Counted from the stretch's first letter, positions 1 through 7,587 are shown. The stretch: DNA of 14,430 bases from Legionella sp. (GCA_004297865.1 SCSO01000117.1:1-14430); one strand, 5' to 3'. Notes: generated by a model from the sequence alone, not told the origin. Made by a program: numbers and translations.

Positions 1-127
1 CCAAGCCGGTGTGACTTAAGAGGTTAATGAATTCAATTTTTTTATCGCTGGCTACGAAAGCCCCTTCATTTTGTAAGCCATCACGTGGACCTACTTCAAT
101 GAGGGACACCTGAGTGGGATAGCCCAT
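1..127 (-). CDS. liuE: Hydroxymethylglutaryl-CoA lyase, N-terminal fragment
   Basis: This gene enters from the right and leaves the window at its left edge; the first 42 codons are visible. The product begins MGYPTQVSLIEVGPRDGLQN. The GPRDGLQNE signature (residues 13-21) is the catalytic-loop motif of HMG-CoA lyases (TIM-barrel, HMGL-like family), with R15 and D16 the expected catalytic pair. The enzyme cleaves 3-hydroxy-3-methylglutaryl-CoA into acetyl-CoA and acetoacetate, the last dedicated step of leucine degradation. The ATG at 127 is preceded by an AGGAAGAGAG Shine-Dalgarno stretch and lies only 11 bases after the stop of the carboxylase alpha gene, so it is the distal gene of the operon. 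Most of the protein lies outside the window. Identification rests on the motif and on gene order. Confidence 0.93.
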   Translation of the reverse strand, partial: MGYPTQVSLIEVGPRDGLQNEGAFVASDKKIEFINLLSHTGL

Positions 128-138
128 ATTCTCTCTTC

Positions 139-2103
139 CTAAGCGTCTGTTTCACCAAGGGATAGTAATTCTGCCCCTTCATTCACCTGTGAACCCACTG
201 CATAAAAAATATCTTTTAACACACCATCGGTGGGAGCATGAATGGTATGTTCCATTTTCATTGCTTCTAAAACTATCAAACGATCGCCAGCCTTAACTGA
301 TTCGCCAATGTTTTTCAAAATGGCTACCACGGTAGCAGGCATAGGCGCGGTCAATTGGTTTTTATGCTTCGTCGTATGAATATTGAGCTTATTCCAATTA
401 AAACGCTCTATAGTTATTTGACCTTGCTCTGAATAGAAGGTCAAGAGATCGCCTCTATTTTCAACAATGGCTCTTTCACTTTGTTGCTGTGTGTCAATAC
501 TGAGCTTATCGTCATTTAAAAGAACTTTAACGATATGTTCGATCTCGCCTAGCTCCACACGAAATTGCTCTTTATTCATGGGGGTGACTAACGCTTGAAT
601 GAGAACATCGTCTTTATAATAACGCCAAGTCCAGTGACCTGTTTGCGGTCTATGCCAAGCAAAAGTATCTTGCAAGAGTGGATCACGAATGGTGTTTACC
701 GTGTGCCAATAATCATAAGCAATGGCTAATAATAACGCGCGGTCTTTGTTGGGAGAAATCATTTCAATGCTATTCTCAGTCAAAAAGTCCGTGCTTAATT
801 CCGTATTGAGGAATTTAGGATGATGGCAAATCGCTTGTAAAAAGGGGATATTGGTTTTCACGCCGCCAATATAATATTCTCCCAAAGCACGTTGTAAGCG
901 TTGTAATGCTTCTTCACGTGTAGGTCCCCAAACAATTAATTTTGCGATCATAGGATCATAATACATGGTAATCGCAGAGCCAACAGTTACCCCGGTATCA
1001 ATGCGTATTCCTTCGCCCTGGGGTTCTTTGAGAAAATGCAATTGGCCTATGGATGGAATAAAACCATTAAAAGGGTCTTCAGCATAAATACGGCATTCGA
1101 GGGCATGCCCTTGGGCTTGAATCTGATCTTGCTTTAAAGGTAAGGTTTCATTCGCAGCGATTTTGAGTTGCCAAGCCACTAAATCTAAACCTGTAATCAT
1201 TTCGGTGACCGGATGTTCAACTTGGAGGCGGGTATTCATTTCCATAAAATAGAAATGTTCTTTTGCATCCACTAAAAACTCGACAGTGCCGGCACCACAA
1301 TACTTAATGGAGCGCGCTACCTCGCAAGCCGCTTCGGCCAATTTTTTTCTAAGCCCTGCGGATAAATTAGGAGCGGGGGCTTCTTCAATGATTTTTTGAT
1401 GACGACGTTGTATAGAACAATCTCTTTCAAAAAGATGCACGACTTGCCCATGTTGGTCCGCCATAATTTGTACTTCCACATGACGTGGATTAAGCACTAA
1501 TTTTTCAATGATCATCGTATCATCAGCGAAACTCGCTAAAGATTCGCGTTTGGCGCCAGCTAAGGCAGCACTGAATTCAGACTCCTCATGTACCGCACGC
1601 ATACCCTTACCGCCGCCGCCATTCGCTGCTTTGATAAGTACTGGGAAACCGATTTTTTTAGCGGCAGCTAAGAGTTCCTTTTCTGATTGACCTTTGCCAT
1701 GATAGCCTGGAGTAAGAGGTACTTTAGTTTTTTCCAGTAATTGTTTGGCTAATTGTTTAGATGCCATGGCTTCCATTGCAGATACGGAAGGGCCAATAAA
1801 CACTATCCCTGCCGTTGCACAAGCTGCTGCGAATTGTGGATTTTCAGAGAGAAATCCATAACCTGGATGGACGGCTTCGGCACCACATTCTTTAGCAATT
1901 TGAATGATGTTATTAATATTTAAATAACTGTCTTTCGCAGGGGATTCACCCACCCAATAAGCGCTATCTGCTGAACGCACATGCAAACTATCTTGATCGG
2001 CTGTGGAATAAATGGCGACCGTACTTATTCCCATAGAACGCGCCGTTTTAATAATTCTACAAGCGATTTCACCACGATTTGCGATAAGAATTTTTTTAAA
2101 CAT
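139..2103 (-). CDS. liuD: Methylcrotonyl-CoA carboxylase, biotin-carrying alpha subunit
   Basis: This 654-residue protein carries both the biotin carboxylase and the biotin carboxyl carrier parts of an acyl-CoA carboxylase. Visible landmarks are the N-terminal biotin carboxylase start (KKILIANRGEIACRI, residues 3-17), the ATP-grasp glycine loop GGGGKGM (162-168), the ERDCSIQRRHQK active-site segment (226-237), the EMNTRLQVEHPVTE motif near residue 290, and the biotinylation site EAMKMEH with acceptor lysine K616. Biotin is carboxylated with ATP and bicarbonate, and the beta subunit passes the carboxyl group to 3-methylcrotonyl-CoA. Sequence alone cannot separate methylcrotonyl-, propionyl- and geranyl-CoA specificity; the neighbouring isovaleryl-CoA dehydrogenase, LiuC and HMG-CoA lyase genes decide for methylcrotonyl-CoA. 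It starts 8 bases after the liuC stop, with GAGG just upstream of the ATG. Confidence 0.95.
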   Translation of the reverse strand: MFKKILIANRGEIACRIIKTARSMGISTVAIYSTADQDSLHVRSADSAYWVGESPAKDSYLNINNIIQIAKECGAEAVHPGYGFLSENPQFAAACATAGIVFIGPSVSAMEAMASKQLAKQLLEKTKVPLTPGYHGKGQSEKELLAAAKKIGFPVLIKAANGGGGKGMRAVHEESEFSAALAGAKRESLASFADDTMIIEKLVLNPRHVEVQIMADQHGQVVHLFERDCSIQRRHQKIIEEAPAPNLSAGLRKKLAEAACEVARSIKYCGAGTVEFLVDAKEHFYFMEMNTRLQVEHPVTEMITGLDLVAWQLKIAANETLPLKQDQIQAQGHALECRIYAEDPFNGFIPSIGQLHFLKEPQGEGIRIDTGVTVGSAITMYYDPMIAKLIVWGPTREEALQRLQRALGEYYIGGVKTNIPFLQAICHHPKFLNTELSTDFLTENSIEMISPNKDRALLLAIAYDYWHTVNTIRDPLLQDTFAWHRPQTGHWTWRYYKDDVLIQALVTPMNKEQFRVELGEIEHIVKVLLNDDKLSIDTQQQSERAIVENRGDLLTFYSEQGQITIERFNWNKLNIHTTKHKNQLTAPMPATVVAILKNIGESVKAGDRLIVLEAMKMEHTIHAPTDGVLKDIFYAVGSQVNEGAELLSLGETDA

Positions 2104-2111
2104 GCTTGCCT

Positions 2112-2888
2112 CTAGTTCCAGTTGGGAGTTTCTTTATTTAAAAAAGCCTGTAATCCTTTTTGCCCTTCACTGGACACTCTTTTTTGGGCTATGAGATTCG
2201 CAGTATAAAAACCTAATTCTTCATCAATGTTTTTGTGTGCCACGTATTCAGTCAATTTTTTAGCCGCGCGAACGGACTCAGGAGCGCATTGGCTAATTTG
2301 CTCTGCGTATTTTAAAGTGAAATTTAATAGTTGATCTTCGGGCTGGCAATGATGTACTAGATTATAAGCTAAAGCACGTTGGGCATCGAATAATTCAGCG
2401 CTCATGAACAATGCCTTAGCAGTACGTTCCCCAATAGCTTTAACCACGTAAGGGCTAATGACGGCGGGAATTAACCCTAACCTCACTTCAGAGAAACAAA
2501 ATCGGGCATTATCTGCCGCGATGCCTATATCACATGCTGCGACTAAGCCTGCACCACCACCAAAAGTGGACCCTTGTACCATTGCAATGGTGGGTTTAGG
2601 GCTATGATGAATAGTGTGCATCAATCGCGATAAGATCAAGGCATCCTTCAAATTTTCTGCTTTGCTAAATTGCGCCATGCGTTGCATCCACGCTAAATCA
2701 GCACCTGCAGAAAAATGTTTGCCATTGGCTTTTAAAATAATGACGCGAACCTGAGTATTATTATTGGCTTGTTCAAATTGTTTTTGCATCTCGATTAACA
2801 GTTGATCATCAAATGCATTGAGTTTACTTTCACGATTTAAAGTAATGAGACAAAGATGATCTTGAATTTCATAGAGTAGATCGCTCAT
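2112..2888 (-). CDS. liuC: Enoyl-CoA hydratase family, probable methylglutaconyl-CoA hydratase
   Basis: This crotonase-fold protein of 258 residues would hydrate 3-methylglutaconyl-CoA to HMG-CoA, between the carboxylase and lyase steps. I chose the ATG at 2888 (MSDLLYEIQDHL) over an in-frame start 45 bases upstream: the longer form would overlap the liuB stop, whereas 2888 follows an AAGGA site and leaves a 10-base gap after liuB. Landmarks are SAGADLAWM (60-68, first oxyanion loop), the glycine-rich second oxyanion region (110-115) and FSEVRLGLIPAVISP (132-146) with E134 at the position of crotonase Glu164. The residue expected at crotonase Glu144 is glycine (GGGAGLVAACD), a pattern I recall from Pseudomonas-type LiuC proteins. 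Its place between the two carboxylase subunit genes supports the assignment. Confidence 0.9.
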   Translation of the reverse strand: MSDLLYEIQDHLCLITLNRESKLNAFDDQLLIEMQKQFEQANNNTQVRVIILKANGKHFSAGADLAWMQRMAQFSKAENLKDALILSRLMHTIHHSPKPTIAMVQGSTFGGGAGLVAACDIGIAADNARFCFSEVRLGLIPAVISPYVVKAIGERTAKALFMSAELFDAQRALAYNLVHHCQPEDQLLNFTLKYAEQISQCAPESVRAAKKLTEYVAHKNIDEELGFYTANLIAQKRVSSEGQKGLQAFLNKETPNWN

Positions 2889-2898
2889 AAGATTGTCC

Positions 2899-4506
2899 TT
2901 ACATGCGAAACACGCCAAAGCGTGTGAGTTCAATAGGGGCGTTAAGCGCCGCGGATAAGCTTAAACCTAACACTTTGCGAGTATCCTCTGGTGCAATAAC
3001 CCCATCGTCCCAAAGTCTGGCGCTAGCGTAGTAGGGGTTGCCTTGAGTTTCATATTGCTGACGCATTTGTGCTTTAAATTCTTCTTCCTCTTCACTGGTC
3101 CATTGGGTATTTTGTTTAGTGTGTTTGTCGCGATTGATTTGCGCTAAAACGTTCGCGGCCTGTTCACCACCCATTACGGAAATGCGTGAATTGGGCCAAG
3201 ACCAAATAAATCGCGGGCTAAAAGCACGACCGCACATGGCATAATTGCCTGCACCAAAACTTCCACCAACTAATACGGTAAATTTAGGTACGTTGGCATT
3301 GGCTACCGCGGTAACCATTTTTGCTCCATGTTTGGCGATTCCGGAGGCTTCGTATTTAGAGCCCACCATAAAGCCGGTGATATTTTGCAAAAAGATTAGT
3401 GGAATTTTACGTTGGCAACAGAGCTCTATAAAATGACTACCCTTTAAAGCACTTTCAGAGAAGAGTATGCCGTTATTCGCAATGATGCCTACGGGATAGC
3501 CATATAAACGGGCAAAACCGCAGACTAAAGTAGTACCAAATAAACTTTTGAATTCATCAAATTCTGAGCCATCAACCAGGCGCGCAATGATTTCGCGGAT
3601 GTCGAAAGGTTTACGGGGATCGGCAGGAATAATGCCGTTGAGTTCACTGATATCATAAGCCGGCTCAATGGTTTCGCATCGTTGCAAACTATCGGGCTTT
3701 TTAAAATTAAGATGACTAATGGCGGTACGTGCTATGTGTAGGGCATGTGCATCATCTTCAGCATAATGATCAGCCACACCGGATTGACGACAATGAATTT
3801 CTGCGCCACCTAATTCTTCTGCACTGATCACTTCACCGGTAGCAGCTTTCACTAGGGGAGGGCCACCCAGAAAAATAGTTGCCTGGTTTTTTACCATGAT
3901 GGATTCATCAGCCATTGCAGGCACGTAGGCACCTCCTGCGGTGCAAGAACCCATGACTACTGCAATTTGCGGAATATTTTCCGCAGACATTTGTGCTTGA
4001 TTGAAAAAAATACGTCCGAAATGATCGCGATCAGGGAAGACTTCGTCTTGATGGGGTAAATAAGCGCCACCAGAATCTACTAAATAAATACAGGGTAAAC
4101 GATTTTTTTGGGCTATTTCTTGCGCGCGTAAATGCTTTTTGACCGTTAGAGGGTAATAGGTACCTCCTTTAACGGTTGGATCATTAACGATGATCATGCA
4201 TTCAATTCCAGCAACACGTCCTATGCCGGTAATAATTCCAGCTCCCGGCACTAGGTCTTTATAAACCTCATAAGCCCCTAATTGGGAGAGTTCAAGAAAA
4301 GGACTGCCCGGATCGAGTAATTGTTGTAAGCGTTCTCGGGGAAGCAATTTGCCGTATTTTTGATGTCTTTCACGCGCTTTGTCATCACCACCTAAAGCGA
4401 GATCTTTGATTGTCTTATGCAGAGCATCTACTAGACTTTGCATAGTCTCTTGGTTTTCTTTAAATTCTAAACTGCTGGTGTTAATTTGACTGATGATCTT
4501 TGCCAT
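2899..4506 (-). CDS. liuB: Methylcrotonyl-CoA carboxylase beta (carboxyltransferase) subunit
   Basis: This 535-residue protein has the two crotonase-like halves of an acyl-CoA carboxyltransferase. It transfers the carboxyl group from biotin on the alpha subunit to 3-methylcrotonyl-CoA, giving 3-methylglutaconyl-CoA. The N-terminal half has the CoA-side oxyanion signature GSCTAGGAYVPAM (186-198). The C-terminal half has NNGILFSESALKGSHFIELC (344-363) and the biotin-side loop GGSFGAGNYAM (414-424), followed by the WPNSRISVMGGEQAA segment typical of the MCC/PCC beta family. Length is normal for MCC beta. The ATG at 4506 follows an AGGATAACATC Shine-Dalgarno region and comes 9 bases after the stop of the small membrane protein gene. 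It is separated from the alpha subunit gene by liuC, as in Pseudomonas liu operons. Confidence 0.95.
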   Translation of the reverse strand: MAKIISQINTSSLEFKENQETMQSLVDALHKTIKDLALGGDDKARERHQKYGKLLPRERLQQLLDPGSPFLELSQLGAYEVYKDLVPGAGIITGIGRVAGIECMIIVNDPTVKGGTYYPLTVKKHLRAQEIAQKNRLPCIYLVDSGGAYLPHQDEVFPDRDHFGRIFFNQAQMSAENIPQIAVVMGSCTAGGAYVPAMADESIMVKNQATIFLGGPPLVKAATGEVISAEELGGAEIHCRQSGVADHYAEDDAHALHIARTAISHLNFKKPDSLQRCETIEPAYDISELNGIIPADPRKPFDIREIIARLVDGSEFDEFKSLFGTTLVCGFARLYGYPVGIIANNGILFSESALKGSHFIELCCQRKIPLIFLQNITGFMVGSKYEASGIAKHGAKMVTAVANANVPKFTVLVGGSFGAGNYAMCGRAFSPRFIWSWPNSRISVMGGEQAANVLAQINRDKHTKQNTQWTSEEEEEFKAQMRQQYETQGNPYYASARLWDDGVIAPEDTRKVLGLSLSAALNAPIELTRFGVFRM

Positions 4507-4515
4507 GATGTTATC

Positions 4516-4830
4516 CTATCGTACTAGAATGTCGCTTAACACAATAACAGTCCAAATGACCCAGGTAATCGCAATAAAATGTGGCATGTCTTTGCCTTTT
4601 AGCGCACGATAAATAAGCGCGGGTATCGCGGTAATCAATATAGGGAGAAGGATAAGTACTATCGTTTTTCTAATCACGAGTCCCCAGCCGGTTTGGCTGA
4701 ATATGGGAGTTAATTTGAGATTGATGTACACGAAAAAAGTATCAATATATACGATGAGTAAGTGTGCGTATTTTGCGAATAATACGATACAGATGCTAAG
4801 TAGTATGTAAATTAAAATATGTCGCTGCAT
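4516..4830 (-). CDS. Small three-helix membrane protein of unknown function within the liu operon
   Basis: This is a 104-residue, very hydrophobic protein. Hydrophobic stretches lie at about residues 5-19 (possibly extending to 37), 56-75 and 85-102, separated by short charged loops (for example RALKGKDMPH, 75-84), so two to four transmembrane helices are plausible and no soluble domain is left. I prefer the ATG at 4830. The ATG two codons upstream at 4836 directly abuts the only Shine-Dalgarno-like AAGG (4837-4840), whereas 4830 sits 6 bases from it. The gene ends 9 bases before liuB and so is probably co-transcribed and perhaps translationally linked to it. I recognise no family. A role in substrate uptake or in membrane attachment of the pathway would be guesswork. 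Confidence 0.75.
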   Translation of the reverse strand: MQRHILIYILLSICIVLFAKYAHLLIVYIDTFFVYINLKLTPIFSQTGWGLVIRKTIVLILLPILITAIPALIYRALKGKDMPHFIAITWVIWTVIVLSDILVR

Positions 4831-4892
4831 GTACATCCTTTTTATTATTATTTTTTAACATCCTCATCCTCGGCCCATCTCCCGCAAGCGGG

Positions 4893-5049
4893 TGTTGTTG
4901 AATAAATAGGGAATAGCTTATTTATTAAGCAATTTTGATTACATGTCATCCCTGCGAAGGCGGGGATCCATCCACAAGTTAAGCACCGTGCTTTATTATG
5001 GATAGATTCCCGCCTTCGCGGGAATGACAAACCTATTTATTCAACAACG
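4893..5049. mobile_element. MITE-like element with 18-bp terminal inverted repeats, no coding capacity
   Basis: The left end TGTTGTTGAATAAATAGG (4893-4910) and the reverse complement of the right end (5032-5049) match at 17 of 18 bases. Between them lie a small AT-rich hairpin (GCTTA-TTTAT-TAAGC, 4916-4930) and the large hairpin at 4944-5029. At 157 bp it is too short for a transposase and would have to be moved in trans. Its position within the operon, in the 251-base gap between the thiolase and small membrane protein genes, means it is transcribed and would form strong structure in the mRNA. I cannot name the parent insertion sequence from the ends alone. Confidence 0.65.
4944..5029. repeat. 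86-bp imperfect palindrome of the dispersed 'RRRESI / WIPAFAGMT' class
   Basis: Two 31-base arms (4944-4974 and 4999-5029) are inverted copies agreeing at 27 of 31 positions, and the centre is AAGCAC-C-GTGCTT (4981-4993). The core of each arm, ATTCCCGCCTTCGCGGGAAT on the right (5006-5025), is itself palindromic and resembles the dRS3-type repeats known from Neisseria and many other proteobacteria. Translated on the minus strand it gives the familiar spurious peptides SFPRRRESI and GWIPAFAGMT. The similarity to that class is from recognition, not a search. Confidence 0.8.
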
Positions 5050-5081
5050 CCCACAAGCGGGAGAAGAGAGAGTGATGTATA

Positions 5082-6266
5082 TTAAATCAACTCCACCGCC
5101 ATCGCAGTAGCTTCACCACCACCAATACATAAAGCAGCGATGCCGCGCTTTTTGCCTTTTCTTTTTAAGGCATTAATTAAGGTCACTAAAATTCGTGCAC
5201 CTGATGCGCCAATTGGATGACCTAGGGCGCAAGCGCCGCCGTGAATATTAACCTGTTCTAGATTTAATTCAAGCTGTGTGATAGCTGCCATGGCTACGAC
5301 TGCAAAAGCTTCGTTAATTTCGTATAAATCCACGTCAGATTGGCTCCATCCTGCTTTGTTCATCACCTTACGGATCGCATCAACAGGAGCAGTAGTAAAC
5401 CATTCCGGTGCTTGGGCATGGCTAGCGTGCGCAACAATACGTGCTATAGGTTTTACGCCGCGTTTTTCTGCTTGGCTTGCACTCATCACAATAAGACTGG
5501 CTGCACCATCAGAAATGGAACTGGAATTGGCTGCAGTTACGGTTCCGTCAGTAACGAAAGCAGGTTTCAGTTGGGTAATTTTAGTGAGTTTGGTTTCATC
5601 AGGACCTTCATCAACACTGATAGTCACATCGCCCTTACGAGTACTTAAAGTAACTGGAGCAATTTCATCAGCGAAAGCGCCGGTATCAATAGCTTGCAGT
5701 GCTTTCGTCATGGATTGAATGGCAAATTCATCTTGCTGATCGCGGGTAAAATGGAAATGACTAGCAGTGGCTTCTGCGAAAATCCCCATTAATTTGCCTT
5801 TATCATAAGCATCTTCAAGGCCATCAAGGAACATATGATCTTTTAATTCACCATGGCCTAATCGATATCCCGCACGGGCTTTAGGAAGTAAATAGGGGGC
5901 ATTGCTCATGCTTTCCATTCCGCTTGCGAGAATAATATTCGCAGAACCCGCTTGAATTAAATCATGAGCTAACATGACGGCTTTCATTCCCGAGCCACAC
6001 ATTTTATTAACGGTCGTAGCACCCGCAGAGGTAGGAATACCTGCTTTGATGGCTGCTTGACGTGCAGGGGCTTGACCAATACCCGCTTGTAAAACACAGC
6101 CACTAATGACTTCTTCAATATCTGCAGGAGTTAAATTCGCTTCTGCTAAGGCAGCCATATGAGCTACTGCACCTAATTCTGGAGCACTTAATGCAGCAAA
6201 ATGACCTAACATACCACCCATAGGTGTTCTTTTAGCGGCAACAATGACGATATCATTCTTATCCAT
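5082..6266 (-). CDS. Acetyl-CoA acetyltransferase (biosynthetic-type thiolase)
   Basis: This 394-residue thiolase interconverts two acetyl-CoA with acetoacetyl-CoA. All three catalytic signatures are present: nucleophile C90 in VNKMCGSGMKAV, H350 in ALGHPIGASGARI, and the proton-donor C380 in ALCIGGGEATA. Length and the NEAFAVVA segment are typical of the PhaA/AtoB class. The ATG at 6266 lies 11 bases after the liuA stop with AAGGAAT upstream, so it is the second gene of the operon. In this setting it would cleave acetoacetyl-CoA formed from the acetoacetate released by HMG-CoA lyase. It could equally feed polyhydroxybutyrate synthesis, but no phaB or phaC lies nearby, so I leave the symbol blank. 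The repeat cluster begins 20 bases after its stop. Confidence 0.94.
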   Translation of the reverse strand: MDKNDIVIVAAKRTPMGGMLGHFAALSAPELGAVAHMAALAEANLTPADIEEVISGCVLQAGIGQAPARQAAIKAGIPTSAGATTVNKMCGSGMKAVMLAHDLIQAGSANIILASGMESMSNAPYLLPKARAGYRLGHGELKDHMFLDGLEDAYDKGKLMGIFAEATASHFHFTRDQQDEFAIQSMTKALQAIDTGAFADEIAPVTLSTRKGDVTISVDEGPDETKLTKITQLKPAFVTDGTVTAANSSSISDGAASLIVMSASQAEKRGVKPIARIVAHASHAQAPEWFTTAPVDAIRKVMNKAGWSQSDVDLYEINEAFAVVAMAAITQLELNLEQVNIHGGACALGHPIGASGARILVTLINALKRKGKKRGIAALCIGGGEATAMAVELI

Positions 6267-6277
6267 ATCCCTATTCC

Positions 6278-7438
6278 TTATGCAGTTTCTTTAAACAGTT
6301 CACGCCCAATTAACATTCTTCGAATTTCCGAAGTGCCAGCACCAATTTCATATAATTTGGCATCACGTAACAAACGACCCGTGGGGTATTCATTGATATA
6401 ACCATTACCCCCTAAAATTTGAATCGCCTGCAATGCCATTTGTGTTGCTTTTTCTGCAGTGTACAAAATGACTCCAGCGGCATCTTTACGATTGACTAAG
6501 CCATTGTCACAAGCTTTGGCTACCGCATAAAGATAAGCGCGTGAGGCGCTAAGATCCGTGTACATATCGGCTAATTTTCCTTGGATAAATTGAAACTCGC
6601 CAATCGGTTGAGTAAATTGTTTACGCTCATGTACGTAGGGTAATACTACATCCATGCAAGCTTGCATAATCCCAACAGGACCTGCGGCAAGGATAGTGCG
6701 CTCGTAATCTAAACCACTCATCAAGACTTTGACGCCCTGGTTGAGTTGACCTAATACTTGTGCCTGGGAGACTTCACACTCTTCAAAAACTAATTCGCAG
6801 GTATTCGATCCGCGCATTCCTAGTTTATCGAGTTTTTGCGCAGTCTTAAATCCCGGCATGCCTTTTTCAATAATAAAGGCAGTAATTCCTTTACTCCCTG
6901 CTTCTTTATCGGTCTTTGCGTACACCACTAAGACATCGGCATCGGGACCATTGGTGATCCACATTTTAGTGCCATTCAGAATAAACTTATCGCCTACAGG
7001 GCGAGCGTACAATTGCATGCTCACTACATCAGAGCCGGAATTGGATTCACTCATGGCTAGCGCACCCACATAATCACCACGGATTAAGGATGGGAGGTAT
7101 TTTTCTTTTTGCGCCTCTGAGCCATTCAGATAAATTTGGTTAACACATAGATTAGAATGCGCCCCGTAACTTAGCCCTACAGAGGCTGAAGCTCGAGAAA
7201 TCTCTTCCATAGCGATGGCATGCGCTAAATAACCCATGTCCGCTCCACCATAATTTTCACTGACGGTAATGCCTAATAAACCCATATCCCCTAGTTTTTT
7301 CCATAAGTGATTAGGGAAAGCGTTTGATTCATCTATTGATGCAGCGAGGGGGGCTATTTCGCTGCGAGCGAAGTCATAGACACTGTCTCTTAACATGTCA
7401 TAAGTTTCGCCTAATTGAAAGTTCAATCCGGTATGCAT
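6278..7438 (-). CDS. liuA: Isovaleryl-CoA dehydrogenase (acyl-CoA dehydrogenase family)
   Basis: This FAD-dependent acyl-CoA dehydrogenase of 386 residues oxidises isovaleryl-CoA to 3-methylcrotonyl-CoA and passes electrons to ETF. The catalytic base is visible as E246 in GLDYERTILAAG, the position characteristic of isovaleryl-CoA dehydrogenases rather than the more C-terminal glutamate of medium- and short-chain enzymes. Other landmarks are the FAD/acyl segment ALAMSESNSGSD (126-137), MWITNGPDA (159-167) and the C-terminal GAGTSEIRRMLIGREL. I start it at the ATG at 7438 (MHTGLNFQLGE), 8 bases from an AGGA site (7447-7450). The in-frame ATG at 7483 would add a hydrophobic leader unlike the family and would place translation across the likely promoter. 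It is the first gene of the operon. Confidence 0.94.
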   Translation of the reverse strand: MHTGLNFQLGETYDMLRDSVYDFARSEIAPLAASIDESNAFPNHLWKKLGDMGLLGITVSENYGGADMGYLAHAIAMEEISRASASVGLSYGAHSNLCVNQIYLNGSEAQKEKYLPSLIRGDYVGALAMSESNSGSDVVSMQLYARPVGDKFILNGTKMWITNGPDADVLVVYAKTDKEAGSKGITAFIIEKGMPGFKTAQKLDKLGMRGSNTCELVFEECEVSQAQVLGQLNQGVKVLMSGLDYERTILAAGPVGIMQACMDVVLPYVHERKQFTQPIGEFQFIQGKLADMYTDLSASRAYLYAVAKACDNGLVNRKDAAGVILYTAEKATQMALQAIQILGGNGYINEYPTGRLLRDAKLYEIGAGTSEIRRMLIGRELFKETA

Positions 7439-7472
7439 AGCATTGATCCTGTCACAAGTACAAATAATCAAG

Positions 7473-7500
7473 ACTATACCCAATCGAAGCGATCTTGCAA
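7473..7500 (-). promoter_or_regulatory. Candidate sigma70-type promoter of the liu operon
   Basis: On the minus strand TTGCAA (7500-7495), a 16-base spacer and TATAGT (7478-7473) give a reasonable -35/-10 pair, 34 bases upstream of the chosen liuA ATG. The spacer has ordinary length, so it is not the long-spacer type normally used by MerR-family activators such as Pseudomonas LiuR. Prediction only. Confidence 0.5.
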
Positions 7501-7528
7501 CCAGAATTTAATTTTACAACCAGACTTT
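7495..7528. repeat. Tandem 15-bp direct repeat, 19-bp period, candidate operator
   Basis: TTGCAACCAGAATTT (7495-7509) and TTACAACCAGACTTT (7514-7528) match at 13 of 15 positions. The copy nearer liuA contains the proposed -35 hexamer and the other lies just upstream of it on the minus strand. A period close to two helical turns would put two protein subunits on roughly the same DNA face. This is the divergent region between liuA and the methyltransferase gene, so either or both could be controlled. Confidence 0.4.
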
Positions 7529-7587
7529 ACCTGCTTTAAAAAATCACATAGTCTAGCGAGCAATTCAGTTTTATAGGAGATTCTTGC

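Larger units (their letters stand above)
4881..5061. repeat. 12-bp near-direct repeats flanking the inserted element (interrupted palindrome)
   Basis: CCCGCAAGCGGG (4881-4892) and CCCACAAGCGGG (5050-5061) agree at 11 of 12 positions in direct orientation and only 9 of 12 in inverted orientation. The outer flanks read TCT on the left and AGA on the right, so joining them around one copy restores TCTCCCGCAAGCGGGAGA, a near-perfect palindrome. The simplest reading is that a palindromic intergenic repeat was interrupted by the 157-bp element between the copies, duplicating the 12-bp target. A 12-bp duplication would suit IS4-family-type transposition, but this is inference from one locus. Confidence 0.6.

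Noticed and set aside
4848..5030. A 60-codon minus-strand reading frame across the repeat cluster (SFPRRRESI ... GWIPAFAGMT ... ACGRWAEDED).
   Set aside because: These peptides are the well-known spurious translations of dispersed palindromic repeats. The frame lies wholly within the repeat structure and has no credible ribosome site.
5278..5718. Long plus-strand open frames opposite the thiolase gene (also 5340-5648) and opposite other minus-strand genes.
   Set aside because: They are antisense shadows of genes with full catalytic motifs, with no family resemblance or ribosome sites of their own.
5082..6266. phaA of a polyhydroxybutyrate operon.
   Set aside because: The gene lies between liuA and liuB with no phaB or phaC nearby; leucine degradation explains the context better, although the enzyme could serve both.
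7441..7500. A MerR-type (LiuR-like) promoter with a 19-20 base spacer upstream of liuA.
   Set aside because: The best -35/-10 pair has a 16-base spacer, and the nearby repeat is direct, not the inverted repeat within the spacer that MerR proteins use.
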